Shown here piece after piece: positions 16,997-27,036 of a stretch of DNA of 64,000 nucleotides. The notes under the pieces are model-generated. The model did not search any database. It saw only the letters and a program-made list of their open reading frames with translations, and was not told the origin of the DNA. A program made the translations under genes and the position numbers. This DNA is from Niveibacterium microcysteis (GTDB taxonomy: Bacteria; Pseudomonadota; Gammaproteobacteria; Burkholderiales; Rhodocyclaceae). The stretch's first letter is position 1. Each line of letters opens with the position of its first letter. Location: positions 310,001 through 374,000 of the forward strand of contig NZ_CP071060.1 in NCBI RefSeq assembly GCF_017161445.1, written 5' to 3'.

Positions 16997-17120
16997 CGGG
17001 ATCGGGAACCGCAGGCGTGGAGGCGTGATTCTACCGGAGGCGGCGCGGCAAACCGGGCGACGACGCGTCTGCTGCGGCGTTCCGGTGGCAGGGGGCGCTG
17101 TCGCTGGCGTTTGGTGCACG

Positions 17121-17148
17121 AAAAAGGGGCCGGGCAGTGCCCGACCCC
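17121..17148 (-). terminator. Intrinsic terminator after the DUF5666 lipoprotein gene
   Basis: Read on the minus strand, GGGGTCGGGC (17148-17139), loop ACT and GCCCGGCCCC (17135-17126, one G-T pair) precede TTTTT (17125-17121). It lies 37 bp past the lipoprotein stop. A second stem, GCCGGGC/GCCCGGC at 17161-17178, precedes it. Confidence 0.85.
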
Positions 17149-17184
17149 CTTGATCTCAGCGCCGGGCGTCTGCCCGGCACCGCA

Positions 17185-19032
17185 TCAGTCTTCGAACTGG
17201 ACCATCGTGGCGGTCAGCAGGCCCGCATTGAGCGTGCCATGGACTTCCACGATGCGGCCGTTCGCCAGTGCGCCGACGAGACCGTCCTTGAAGACCGTGG
17301 TATCGGTCGTCGTGACCTTCTGGCCGGCGACCTTGAAGTCGGTCGCCGAGACAAAGTCGGTGATCACGCCACGCACCTCGGCAATCGTCGGCAGGTCGCT
17401 GCGCTTGATCTCGATCTTGGTCGCGACCACCTTGCCACTGCTGACCGTGCCGGTGACCTCGGCCTTGACGCCATTCGCGAGGTCGCTCGCGCTGCCGTTC
17501 TCGAACACCGTGGCGTCGTTCCAGGTCACGACAACGGCGTTGAGTTCGAAGCTCTTCGCAGTGGCGTCGAGTGCGTAGAGCAGGCCCTCAAGCCGCACAC
17601 CCATGCCGGCATCCGGCACGAACTTCACTTCGCTGACCACCAGCACGCCGGCGCTGAAGCTGCCGCGCACGAGGATGCGCTTGCCGTTGGCGAGGTCATC
17701 AACGCTGGCGGCGCTACCGTTGGCGTTGGTGTACACCGTGGTGTCGGTGACATGGAAGATCATGTCGAAGCCCGACAGCCGGAAGTTGCCGGTTGTAGCG
17801 TTGTAGCTATTGACCTTGCCGGGGAAGGTGCGCTTGCCACCGTCCGGCGTGGTGGAGAAAGTCAGCGAGGTCGCCTTGACGACGCCGGCATCGTAGGCCC
17901 CTTCGATCTTCACGAGCACGCCGTTGGCGAGGTTGTCCACCGTGCCGCCCGACAGCGTTGCGGTGGAGGCGTCAACCGGTACGCCGCGCACCTTGAAGCT
18001 CGATACCGATACGAAATCGGTGATCGCGCCGGTGAGGCTCACCTCGGCATCGCCCTCGTCGCGAACGAACTTGACCTTGCTCGCAACCACCTTGCCCGCG
18101 GTCCATGTGCCTTCAACCCGCACGGCACGGCCGTTGGCCAGATCTGCGACGGTGCCCTTCTCAAACGTGGCGGTCTTGGCATCCACGCTCACGCCAGCAA
18201 GCTTGAAGGTCACATTCGTGGTGCCGAGGTCGGCCACCAGCCCGCCGAGTCGAACCTTTGCGCCATCCGCGATGCTCGGGTTCTTGATTCGCACTGCCTT
18301 GGCGGTCAACACACCCGCATCGCTCACCGCGACGTTGCTCCACACCGCGACGCGCTGGCCTTCGGTCAGCGTAGCAGTTGCCGGCAGCACGGTCGCAGCA
18401 CCGTAGTCGACGGTCAGCGTGCCGATCTTGAAGGTCTTGGCGGTACTGTCCAGCGCGGTCACGATGCCGACCACGCGTACCAGCGTGGCGCTTGTCGTCG
18501 GGTCTTTGCGTTCGACACGTGTCGCGACGATTGCGCCGCTGGCGTCGCGCGCGCCGTGTACTTCGACGATGTCGCCGATAGCCAGGTCAGCAAGGCCGGT
18601 CGCACCTTCAAAGACCGTCGGCGTTGCCGGGTCGGTCGAAATCACCACCGTTTGGCCGGCAACAACGAAACCTGTGCCACTGAGGCTGGAAATGCGGCCG
18701 ATCACTTCCGGCGCAACGGTCAGGTGTTTGATCGTGTCGTCCGGGTTCAGCTCGGTCTCAACCTTCATGCCGAGCTTGATGTCGCTGCTGGTACCCGCGG
18801 TCGGACTCGCCGGGTTACGTTCGACTTCGATGCTTGCGCTGCTATCGTCGAAGCGCACACCGTCGATGATGACGCTGCCGAAGCCCGTTACGGTGCCGCT
18901 GCTGAAACCATTGGGCGCAACCCCCGTGCCGCCCGAGCCGACACCCGAGTCCCCGCCGCCGCCACCACCGCAAGCGGCGAGCACGAGGCCCGTCGCCAGC
19001 GTGGCAATCCATCCCTTGATACCGAGTTTCAC
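17185..19032 (-). CDS. DUF5666 multi-repeat lipoprotein
   Basis: A 615-residue lipoprotein: signal peptide with lipobox LVLAAC, then a Gly/Ser-rich linker (CGGGGGGDSG). The rest is about eight tandem modules of some 70-75 residues (DUF5666-like). Each ends in a variant of DLANG-x-x-V-x-V-x-G-x-x-x-x-G-x-V-x-A, as in DLANGRAVRVEGTWTAGKVV, NLANGVLVKIEGAYDAGVVK and ALANGRIVEVHGTLNAGLLT. The modules are predicted small beta-barrels, suggesting a long surface or periplasmic filament. The GTG start at 19032 is backed by AGGAGGAC just upstream and overlaps the DUF6502 stop (GTGA). Function unknown. Confidence 0.85.
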   Translation of the reverse strand: MKLGIKGWIATLATGLVLAACGGGGGGDSGVGSGGTGVAPNGFSSGTVTGFGSVIIDGVRFDDSSASIEVERNPASPTAGTSSDIKLGMKVETELNPDDTIKHLTVAPEVIGRISSLSGTGFVVAGQTVVISTDPATPTVFEGATGLADLAIGDIVEVHGARDASGAIVATRVERKDPTTSATLVRVVGIVTALDSTAKTFKIGTLTVDYGAATVLPATATLTEGQRVAVWSNVAVSDAGVLTAKAVRIKNPSIADGAKVRLGGLVADLGTTNVTFKLAGVSVDAKTATFEKGTVADLANGRAVRVEGTWTAGKVVASKVKFVRDEGDAEVSLTGAITDFVSVSSFKVRGVPVDASTATLSGGTVDNLANGVLVKIEGAYDAGVVKATSLTFSTTPDGGKRTFPGKVNSYNATTGNFRLSGFDMIFHVTDTTVYTNANGSAASVDDLANGKRILVRGSFSAGVLVVSEVKFVPDAGMGVRLEGLLYALDATAKSFELNAVVVTWNDATVFENGSASDLANGVKAEVTGTVSSGKVVATKIEIKRSDLPTIAEVRGVITDFVSATDFKVAGQKVTTTDTTVFKDGLVGALANGRIVEVHGTLNAGLLTATMVQFED

Positions 19033-19874
19033 GATTTGTCCTCCTGGGGTGTTGTCGGTTCGGCGTAGTAATAGATGCCGAAACGCATCCGGCGGTCGGC
19101 GACCGCCGTGTTGTCCTGTTCGCAATGACGGGCGGCTTCACCCACCATGCTGTCAAAAGCGGTGCGCCAGAGTCCGCGCGCAACGTCGCCGAGCGCGGCC
19201 GCCGAAGCTTCCGTCAGCCCGTCGGCAAAAACACTTTGTTCAAGAAAGACCGGCTTCTCGCCGCGATCTGCAGCGCACAGGTTTGTTGCCGCTGCAGCCA
19301 TGTGGTCGCGCAGGTTCTCGCCAAAGTAATAGGCGAGTTCGCGGAAGCCCTCACGCGGTACGAAGCCGTCGCGGCTCGGCACGACCGACTCCCCCTCGAT
19401 CCGAACAACGCCCAGGCGCAGCAGCTCATCGAGCATGCTACGGGCGTGAAAGTCGGTGGACACCGAGGCAACGAGCGTCTCGAACGACGGCGCCGGGCCG
19501 GTTCGCGGCAGCGCCCTGGGCGACCCATCCGGTGCGCGCAGGTCGGGGTCGTGCATCCAGCGAGTGAATACTTCGGCCGCGCGGGACAGCGGCGCGCCCA
19601 TGGCGGGCTCGCCATTCTCGGCGGCCATCTTCGCGGCGCGGATATCCTTCCGGTGCACGCCAGAGAGCAAGCTCAACGCGGAGTCGGTCTGGCGGCCCCC
19701 TTCCGAGGCGAGCTCGAACCGCGCCGCCGCAAGAAAAACGTGCTTGAGCCGCGCAGCGAGCTGCGGATAACCAATACCGTTGGCAATCAGCAGCCGCGCG
19801 AGCGGCAGCAGCATGCGTTCGGTTTCATCCAGCAGGATGTCGGCGCGGGTCGGGTGTCCGGTGGGAGCGTCCAT
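19029..19874 (-). CDS. DUF6502 family protein
   Basis: A 281-residue soluble protein without signal peptide, of the type I recall as DUF6502. The N-terminal third looks like a winged-helix domain (LARLLIANGIGYPQLAARLK, then LSLLSGVHRKDIRAA), suggesting DNA binding. The middle matches DUF6502-style helices (SFETLVASVSTDFHARSMLD, then RLGVVRIEG). It is translationally coupled by a 4-bp overlap to the DUF5666 lipoprotein. By position it may regulate or assist that lipoprotein, but this is inference. A promoter-like sequence lies 44 bp upstream. Confidence 0.75.
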   Translation of the reverse strand: MDAPTGHPTRADILLDETERMLLPLARLLIANGIGYPQLAARLKHVFLAAARFELASEGGRQTDSALSLLSGVHRKDIRAAKMAAENGEPAMGAPLSRAAEVFTRWMHDPDLRAPDGSPRALPRTGPAPSFETLVASVSTDFHARSMLDELLRLGVVRIEGESVVPSRDGFVPREGFRELAYYFGENLRDHMAAAATNLCAADRGEKPVFLEQSVFADGLTEASAAALGDVARGLWRTAFDSMVGEAARHCEQDNTAVADRRMRFGIYYYAEPTTPQEDKS

Positions 19875-20190
19875 GATCTCGTCAGCAAGGAATCCGTGGG
19901 AGGCGTTCCATAAATGGAATTATTTCCCATATTCGTGGAACTTCAAGTGCTATCTGCCGCCAAACTTGTAACAGGAGTTAGAACGCTAACGCGCGCAAGG
20001 CCGGCGGGGCAAATCGACCAGAATGGTGACTTCGGTCACGGCGTTGGCAGCTACTGCAACTCATGAAAGCTCGGCGTCAGTCGTAATTTGTAGGGTAACC
20101 TCATTTGCAGGGCGGGCATTTGCTGCCTATCCTATGCGGCCGTGCGAGGGTTTCAGGTGGGGCACCCTCGTCATCTCAGAGCAGACTATC
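19875..20190. other. 316-bp divergent intergenic region
   Basis: This gap separates the DUF6502-DUF5666 operon (-) from the double-STAS gene (+). Bases 19910-19980 are markedly AT-richer than the rest. It holds a sigma-70-like promoter for DUF6502 (19918-19946) and a small inverted repeat, GTTAG-AACG-CTAAC (19977-19990). An ATG at 20023 is open into the STAS gene, but its 56-residue translation looks unlike coding sequence. No RNA gene is recognised. Confidence 0.5.
19918..19946 (-). promoter_or_regulatory. Sigma-70-like promoter for DUF6502
   Basis: On the minus strand TTGAAG (19946-19941), a 17-bp spacer and ATAATT (19923-19918) match the -35/-10 pattern. They lie 44 bp before the DUF6502 ATG, in the AT-rich part of the intergenic region. 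Confidence 0.5.
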
Positions 20191-21381
20191 TTGGCGATTC
20201 CGTTCTTCCGCAAAGGGCCACAACCGCAGGAGCCTGCGTCCGGTAACAAGTCCGGCGCACGCAGCGGTAAAGGCGATCCAAGTACCTCGACCCTCGACTT
20301 CACTCAGGGCGATGCGCGCGCACTTGCGCTCGCCGCGGGGAAGATTCATGTCGACGAGTTGTCTGACGCCGACCACCCGGCCGTTGAAGAGGCCGCCATT
20401 CTGTTTGCCAATGCGAATGACGAAGCCGCCGCAATGGTGCTCGAAGCCGCGCTGGATGAAGGCGGCAGCAGCAACGAGACGCTCTGGAACATGCTGTTCG
20501 ATCTGTACCGCCTGACTGGCCGGCGCGAAGCGTTCGATCAGCGCGGTGTGGCTTACGCCGAACAGTTCGGCCGCTCGCCGCCGATCTGGAGCGATGCGGA
20601 TGATGCCGCCAAAGCGCCCAAGCCCAGTTCGCGCGACGCCACGCCCTCGGTCAGCCTGACCGGTACGCTGGGTGCCGCGGTCGGCCCGCAATTCGAGCAG
20701 ATTTCAAAGATCGCGACCAAGGCCGGCAAGCTGCGAATCGACCTGGGCAAACTGCGCGGGGCGGACGAAGCGGGCTGTGAAGTGCTGGTGCATGGTCTGC
20801 AAAATTTGCGCCGCGCACGTGTCAGCGTCACGCTGTTGAACGCGCGCAACATGCTGCCGATGATTGAAGGTCACGCGGTGCAGGGGCGTCGCGAGGGCCA
20901 GGCGATCTGGCTGATGGTGCTGGAGCTGCTGCAGGCGCTTGCCGAAGCAGACCGCTTTGAGGAAGTGGCCCTCGACTACGCGATCACCTTTGAGGAGTCG
21001 CCGCCCTCTTACGAAGCGCCGCCTGCAGACGCTGTTGCCAAGGCCAAGGAGTCCCCGACTGCGAGCATCCCCAGCCTCGAGCTGGTGCCGATCGAGGAGG
21101 AATCCGCCAGCTTCGTCATGGAAGGCGAACTGACCTCGGCCCAGGCCGACGCGATTCGCAAGCTCGCGAGATATGGCGCGGACCGCACGACGGTCGAGGT
21201 TGATGCGAGTCGGCTCAAGCGCATGGACTTTGTTACCGCCGGCAACCTGTTCAATGTGCTGGTTCAGTTCCAGGCCCAAGGCAAGCTGTGCGTCTTTCGC
21301 GGGCTCAACGCCATGGTTGCCGCGCTGCTGCGCGTGATGGGCGTGCATCAGGTGGCAACGATGGAGTTGCGCCGCATCTGA
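20191..21381 (+). CDS. Double STAS-domain protein upstream of hslV
   Basis: A 396-residue soluble protein. After a short Pro/Gly/Ser-rich N terminus, residues 40-125 are helical and TPR-like (EAAILFANANDEAAAMVLEA, then WNMLFDLYRLTGRREAF). Two STAS-like domains follow at about 153-225 (LRIDLGKLRGADEAGCEVLV) and 307-392 (TTVEVDASRLKRMDFVTAGN). STAS domains usually bind partners or nucleotides, as in anti-sigma antagonists. I start at TTG 20191 (AIPFFRKGP); the next in-frame ATGs upstream (20134, 20023) add atypical sequence. This start is uncertain. hslV follows after 91 bp. Role unknown. Confidence 0.7.
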   Translation: MAIPFFRKGPQPQEPASGNKSGARSGKGDPSTSTLDFTQGDARALALAAGKIHVDELSDADHPAVEEAAILFANANDEAAAMVLEAALDEGGSSNETLWNMLFDLYRLTGRREAFDQRGVAYAEQFGRSPPIWSDADDAAKAPKPSSRDATPSVSLTGTLGAAVGPQFEQISKIATKAGKLRIDLGKLRGADEAGCEVLVHGLQNLRRARVSVTLLNARNMLPMIEGHAVQGRREGQAIWLMVLELLQALAEADRFEEVALDYAITFEESPPSYEAPPADAVAKAKESPTASIPSLELVPIEEESASFVMEGELTSAQADAIRKLARYGADRTTVEVDASRLKRMDFVTAGNLFNVLVQFQAQGKLCVFRGLNAMVAALLRVMGVHQVATMELRRI

Positions 21382-21472
21382 TTGGCAGGGCCTTTTTCGG
21401 TCCTTGCGTTTCGCTCCGCCGCCCCCACACTGGTAAAACGGGCCGGGGTCTCCGGCTGCTACCGGAAGAGCC

Positions 21473-22012
21473 ATGGAGCAATATCACGGCACCACGATCC
21501 TGTCGGTACGTCGCGCAAACCAGGTTGCACTGGGCGGCGACGGGCAGGTCACCCTCGGCAATATCGTCATCAAAGGCACGGCACGCAAAGTGCGCCGCCT
21601 TTTCCACGGCAAGGTCCTTGCGGGTTTCGCAGGTGGCACGGCCGATGCCTTCACCCTCTTCGAACGCTTCGAAGCGAAACTGGAAAAGCACCAGGGCCAC
21701 CTGATGCGCAGCGCAGTTGAGCTCGCCAAGGATTGGCGGACCGACCGCATGCTGCGCCGACTCGAGGCCATGCTGCTTGTCGCCGACAAGGAACACACGC
21801 TGGTGATCACCGGCAACGGCGACGTGCTGGAGCCTGAACAGGGCCTCGGAGCGATCGGTTCGGGTGGCGCGTACGCCGAGTCCGCTGCGCGCGCACTGTT
21901 CGAGAACACCGAACTGCCGGCCGACGAGGTGGTCGCAAAGTCGCTCAAGATTGCCGGCGACCTCTGCATCTACACCAACCAGCACCATACGATCGAAACC
22001 CTGGAGTGGTGA
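21473..22012 (+). CDS. hslV: HslV peptidase subunit
   Basis: HslV is the threonine-protease core of the HslVU ATP-dependent protease that degrades misfolded proteins in the cytoplasm. The 179-residue protein aligns with E. coli Hsl[56 protein letters not shown] and [11 protein letters not shown]. The catalytic Thr is Thr7, behind a six-residue MEQYHG propeptide that must be removed; E. coli needs only Met removal. It lies 49 bp before hslU in the usual operon. I do not see a clear heat-shock promoter in the 91 bp upstream. Confidence 0.95.
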   Translation: MEQYHGTTILSVRRANQVALGGDGQVTLGNIVIKGTARKVRRLFHGKVLAGFAGGTADAFTLFERFEAKLEKHQGHLMRSAVELAKDWRTDRMLRRLEAMLLVADKEHTLVITGNGDVLEPEQGLGAIGSGGAYAESAARALFENTELPADEVVAKSLKIAGDLCIYTNQHHTIETLEW

Positions 22013-22061
22013 GCCGGCGCCGCTGTGCGCTTTCTCGTCGCCGACTTCTGAAGGGCTAAGC

Positions 22062-23396
<1,335 letters not shown>

Positions 23397-23407
23397 GCGG
23401 TGGCGCT

Positions 23408-23429
23408 GCCGGGCGGGCCGCCGCCCGGC
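23408..23429. terminator. Perfect hairpin between hslU and the DUF4197 gene
   Basis: GCCGGGCGG (23408-23416), loop GCCG, CCGCCCGGC (23421-23429): a perfect 9-bp GC stem between convergent stops, without T-runs. Probably a shared transcript end. Confidence 0.5.
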
Positions 23430-23435
23430 GCGCGT

Positions 23436-24122
23436 TCAGAGTGCGCCGAATATCTTCTTCGCCAGCGCTCCGGCTGCGCTGGCGGGGTTCTGGCGGATCG
23501 CCCGTTCCTCTTCGCCGATCGCGGTGTAAAGCCCGTCGAGCGCCTTGCGCGTCACGTAGCGGTCGATATCGGCATCCTCGGCCTTGACGAGGCCAAAGCC
23601 GGCAGCCGTGCCGGCCAGCGCGTTGTACTGCTGGGCGAGGCCGATCTTCGCTGTTGCCTGCTTCACCGTGGGCGTGAAACGCGCGGTCAGTGGTTCGGCT
23701 GTCTTGCTGCGGAAGTAGCGGGTCACCGAGTCGTCACCACCGGTGATGATCGCCTTCGCGTCGGATACGGTCATTTGTTTCACCGCGCTTGTCAGCAAGG
23801 GTAGCGCCTGCGACACGGCATCTTCCGCCGCGTGGTTGATCGCGGCGTGCAGCGCATCCACTTCGCCGCCCTTGCCAGCCAGACGCATCACGCTCTCGGC
23901 GCGACGCAGGCCTTCCGGCAATGGAATCTGCAACTTCGGATTGCCGTAGAAGCCATCCTTGCGGCCAAGCTGGCTCACAGCCGCCGCGGCGCCCTGTGTG
24001 AGCGCCTGACGCAGGCCTGCGCTGGCATCCTTGTCGCTGAACATGTCGAGCCCGCCGGCGAGGGCTGAACCTGCGGTGACAAGGGCGGTCAATGCAGTGA
24101 CAATCGTGCGTCTGGCCAGCAT
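23436..24122 (-). CDS. DUF4197 exported protein
   Basis: A 228-residue precursor with a signal peptide (to about residue 22, GSALA). The mature part is mostly helical and fits DUF4197: GLRQALTQGAAAAVSQLGRK, DGFYGNPKLQIPLP, MTVSDAKAIITGGDDSVTRY and DADIDRYVTRKALDGLYTAI. No enzymatic motif is known for the family; it is taken to be periplasmic. TTTGGAG precedes the ATG at 24122. Its start codon is only 15 bp from the start of the divergent TlpA-like gene. A much longer upstream open frame is non-coding. Confidence 0.85.
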   Translation of the reverse strand: MLARRTIVTALTALVTAGSALAGGLDMFSDKDASAGLRQALTQGAAAAVSQLGRKDGFYGNPKLQIPLPEGLRRAESVMRLAGKGGEVDALHAAINHAAEDAVSQALPLLTSAVKQMTVSDAKAIITGGDDSVTRYFRSKTAEPLTARFTPTVKQATAKIGLAQQYNALAGTAAGFGLVKAEDADIDRYVTRKALDGLYTAIGEEERAIRQNPASAAGALAKKIFGAL

Positions 24123-24137
24123 CGCGAACTCCAAACA

Positions 24138-24644
24138 ATGAATCGAATCTCCAAGCAGCTTAGCATCGTCGCCTTGTTTGCCCTGCTCGCGCTCGGCGGC
24201 TGGTTTGCGTTCGGTCGCGAGCGCCCGGTGCCCGACGTGGCCGTGACACGCCTCGATGGCCAGCCGCTGCGCATGGCTGACTTGAAGGGCAAAGTGGTGC
24301 TGGTGAACTTCTGGGCAACCACCTGCACCACCTGCGTGAAGGAAATGCCGCGCATGGTCGATACCTGGCGCAAGTACGCACCGCGCGGCTATGAAATGGT
24401 TGCGGTAGCGATGCAGTACGACAACCCGGACTGGGTCAAGGATTACACCCGACGCACTGGTCTGCCGGTAACGGTAGCGATCGACCGGAATGGCGACGCG
24501 GCAAAGGCCTTTGGCGACGTGCGCCTCACCCCGACCAGCTATCTGATCGATCGCAAGGGGCGAATCGTCGTGCAGTATCTCGGCGAGCCCGGCTGGGACG
24601 CGTTGCACGCGCGCATCGAACGTCTGCTTACCGACCCAGCCTGA
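24138..24644 (+). CDS. TlpA-like thiol:disulfide oxidoreductase
   Basis: A 168-residue thioredoxin-fold protein with one N-terminal membrane anchor (about residues 9-25), so periplasm-facing. The redox motif is C63-T-T-C66 in NFWATTCTTCVKEMP, and a cis-Pro follows in RLTPTSYLID. TlpA/ResA-like proteins reduce disulfides in cytochrome c maturation or other envelope proteins. CTTC is not the commonest motif. The precise partner is unknown: no cytochrome maturation genes are nearby. No clear ribosome-binding site is visible before ATG 24138. Confidence 0.87.
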   Translation: MNRISKQLSIVALFALLALGGWFAFGRERPVPDVAVTRLDGQPLRMADLKGKVVLVNFWATTCTTCVKEMPRMVDTWRKYAPRGYEMVAVAMQYDNPDWVKDYTRRTGLPVTVAIDRNGDAAKAFGDVRLTPTSYLIDRKGRIVVQYLGEPGWDALHARIERLLTDPA

Positions 24645-24692
24645 CGCATCTACGAATCGTCGCGCAGGCGCACTGGGGTATTCTCGACCCCC

Positions 24693-26513
24693 ATGCCAAC
24701 TGAATTGACGATAACCCGCATGGCGGGCGGACTCGGGCTTGCTCTGTTGCTTGCCTTGAACCCTGCCCACAGCGTGGAACCAGCGCCCCTGACGGCCCTG
24801 CAGCAGACCGACCCCGCAGCCACCCTGCATGCCCTGGTCGAATCCCATTTTGAGCAAACGCTCGAGCTCGCGCCTTTGTTGGCCACCGCGATCGGCGATT
24901 CCCGCTACGACGACCGGCTTGGCAATCCGGCCAGCCTGGCCGAGCGTGCCCGTTTCGCGGCGCTGCAGCAGCGTTCGCTGGCCGCTGCGCGCGCCCTGCC
25001 GCGCGACCGGCTCTCAGCGGCGGATCAACTGACGCTCGACGTATTCATCGACGAACGCGAAAAGACGATCGCCGCGGTTCGGTTCCCCGAGCACCTGATG
25101 CCGATCACGCAGCTCAACAGCATTGCGGTGGATCTTGCTGTGCTGGGCTCAGGGGCCGGGCAGCAGCCTCTGGCGACGGTGGCGCAGCATGAGGCATGGC
25201 TGGCGCGCGCCGCGGAGTTTCCTGCCTGGGTCGACAGTGCGATCGCCAATATGCGCGAAGGCATCGCGCGCGGCGTCACGCTGCCACGCCGTGCTGCGCT
25301 GAAGGTGCAACCTCAGCTCGACGCGCTTGCGGTGTCCGATCCTCAGCAAAGCGTTTTCCGCGGCGCGATCGCGCGCTTGCCGGCCGACCTTCCCTCGGCG
25401 GAACGCGCGCGGCTGGAGGCGGCCTACGAGGCCCTGATCAGCGAAAAGTTGCTCCCCGCCTACCGCAAGCTGGCAACGTTCTTTGCCCGCGAATACTTGC
25501 CTGCCTGCCGTACGACGGACGGCTGGTCCGCGCTGCCCGATGGGCAGGCGTGGTATCGCGAGCGGATTCTTGCCAATACCGGTTTGAGTTTGCCGGCTGA
25601 GAAGATCCATGCGATCGGGCTCAGCGAGGTTGCGCGTATTCGTGGCGAGATGGAGCGGGTGCGCATCAAGGTCGGTTTCAAGGGCGATTTGGCGGCCTTC
25701 TTCCACCACCTTGCGAGCGATCCGCGCAGCTATCACAGCACGCCCGAAGCGCTGTTGGAAGGTTTTCGGGAGATCAAGCGGCGTGTCGATCCGCATCTGC
25801 CAGAGCTCTTCTCGCAACGCCCGAATGCGGACTATGAGGTGCGCGCCGTCGAAGCCTTCCGCGCCAATGCGTCACCCGGCGCGTTCTATCAAATGCCGTC
25901 AGAGGACGGCAGCCGCGCTGGCATCTTCTATGTGAATACGCACGACCTGCGCGCGATTCCGATTTGGGGCATGGAGACGCTGTCGCTGCATGAGGCTGCG
26001 CCCGGGCACCACTTCCAGATGTCGATTGCGCAGGAGTTGGGTGGTCTGCCGCGCTTCCGCCGCTTCGCCAACGACAACGCCTACGTCGAGGGCTGGGCGG
26101 TCTATGCGGAGACGCTGGGGCCTTCGCTGGGCCTGTTTTCCGACCCCTACCAGTGGTTCGGCAAACTCAACGACGAAATGCTGCGCGCCTCACGCCTGGT
26201 GGTGGATACCGGGCTGCATGCGATGGGTTGGTCACGCGAGCGTGCGATCGCCTACATGCAGCAGAGCCAGTTGATGTCGGATGGCGACGCAGTGATCGAA
26301 GTCGAACGCTACATGGCCGACCCGGGGCAGGCGCTGGGCTACAAGCTGGGCCAGCTGCGTATCCTCGCACTGCGCCACGAGGCCGAGCAACGCCTTGGTG
26401 CGCGCTTCGATCTGCGTGCCTTCCATCGCGAGGTGCTGGTCGACGGCGCACTGCCGCTGCCGGTACTTGAAACAAAGATCCGGCGCTGGATCGACAGCCA
26501 GGCGGCAATCTGA
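24693..26513 (+). CDS. DUF885 family periplasmic metallopeptidase-like protein
   Basis: A 606-residue protein with a signal peptide (to about residue 29, HSVEP). It carries the DUF885 metal motif LHEAAPGHHFQMS (H433, E434, G438, H439, H440) and a second-site glutamate in EGWAVYAETLG (E473), a zinc-peptidase layout. The C-terminal half has further family motifs such as EVERYMADPGQALGYKLGQL. The probable role is hydrolysis of peptides or proline-containing substrates in the periplasm; the substrate is not known. It starts 48 bp after the TlpA-like gene. Confidence 0.85.
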   Translation: MPTELTITRMAGGLGLALLLALNPAHSVEPAPLTALQQTDPAATLHALVESHFEQTLELAPLLATAIGDSRYDDRLGNPASLAERARFAALQQRSLAAARALPRDRLSAADQLTLDVFIDEREKTIAAVRFPEHLMPITQLNSIAVDLAVLGSGAGQQPLATVAQHEAWLARAAEFPAWVDSAIANMREGIARGVTLPRRAALKVQPQLDALAVSDPQQSVFRGAIARLPADLPSAERARLEAAYEALISEKLLPAYRKLATFFAREYLPACRTTDGWSALPDGQAWYRERILANTGLSLPAEKIHAIGLSEVARIRGEMERVRIKVGFKGDLAAFFHHLASDPRSYHSTPEALLEGFREIKRRVDPHLPELFSQRPNADYEVRAVEAFRANASPGAFYQMPSEDGSRAGIFYVNTHDLRAIPIWGMETLSLHEAAPGHHFQMSIAQELGGLPRFRRFANDNAYVEGWAVYAETLGPSLGLFSDPYQWFGKLNDEMLRASRLVVDTGLHAMGWSRERAIAYMQQSQLMSDGDAVIEVERYMADPGQALGYKLGQLRILALRHEAEQRLGARFDLRAFHREVLVDGALPLPVLETKIRRWIDSQAAI

Positions 26514-26534
26514 TCGGTCGCCGCGCAGTGGCCG

Positions 26535-26930
26535 TCAGTGGGTTCGGCGGATGCTGCCGTCGTCGGCGATGTCGATCCCGCCCGGGGCCGGGCGGGCGGC
26601 CGGTGCGCCAGCGGGCGCCGCTGGCTTCTGTGCCGGAAGCGTCACGATCTTGCTGCGCTCCGGATCGAGCGCGCGCTGGTCGTGGTCGGCCGGGCAGGGT
26701 TGGTCCGTGTAGCTGATCTTGCCGCGCTTGACGCACTTGTGGATGCCGGCGCCCTCGGGCTGAGCCGGTTCGATCGGGATTACGTCGCGCGGATCGGGCA
26801 AGCGCGATACATCGGGCTTGGCCCGCCAGTAGGTCGCTTCTAGTTGCGGGCGCGGGTCGCCATGAACCAGCGAAAAGAGCCCCACGATCGCGATCGCGGA
26901 CAGTGTGAACAGAATCAGGAAGATGCGCAC
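26535..26930 (-). CDS. DUF4124-like membrane-anchored protein
   Basis: A 131-residue protein with an N-terminal hydrophobic segment (IFLILFTLSAIAIVGLF) that acts as anchor or signal. A DUF4124-like motif follows at about 65-80 (HKCVKRGKISYTDQPC, two Cys likely bridged). The C-terminal region is rich in Pro/Ala. The start is GTG 26930; no strong ribosome-binding site is seen, so the start is tentative. It lies convergent with the DUF885 gene. Function unknown; DUF4124 proteins are common exported proteins of beta- and gammaproteobacteria. Confidence 0.7.
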   Translation of the reverse strand: MRIFLILFTLSAIAIVGLFSLVHGDPRPQLEATYWRAKPDVSRLPDPRDVIPIEPAQPEGAGIHKCVKRGKISYTDQPCPADHDQRALDPERSKIVTLPAQKPAAPAGAPAARPAPGGIDIADDGSIRRTH

Positions 26931-27036
26931 GTTTTAGGGCGCCGACCGGCTCGGTTGCCGATCTGGCCAGAGGGCAAAGACGCGATGCTAACGAGCTTGC
27001 GTGACAGCTGTCGGTGGCAAGCTGCACGGGCCGCAA

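Noticed and set aside
17137..19068. Very long open frame antisense to the DUF5666 lipoprotein gene
   Set aside because: It is a shadow of a GC-rich gene: the minus strand has a lipobox, repeats, a ribosome-binding site and overlap with DUF6502, while the plus-strand product has no recognisable domain.
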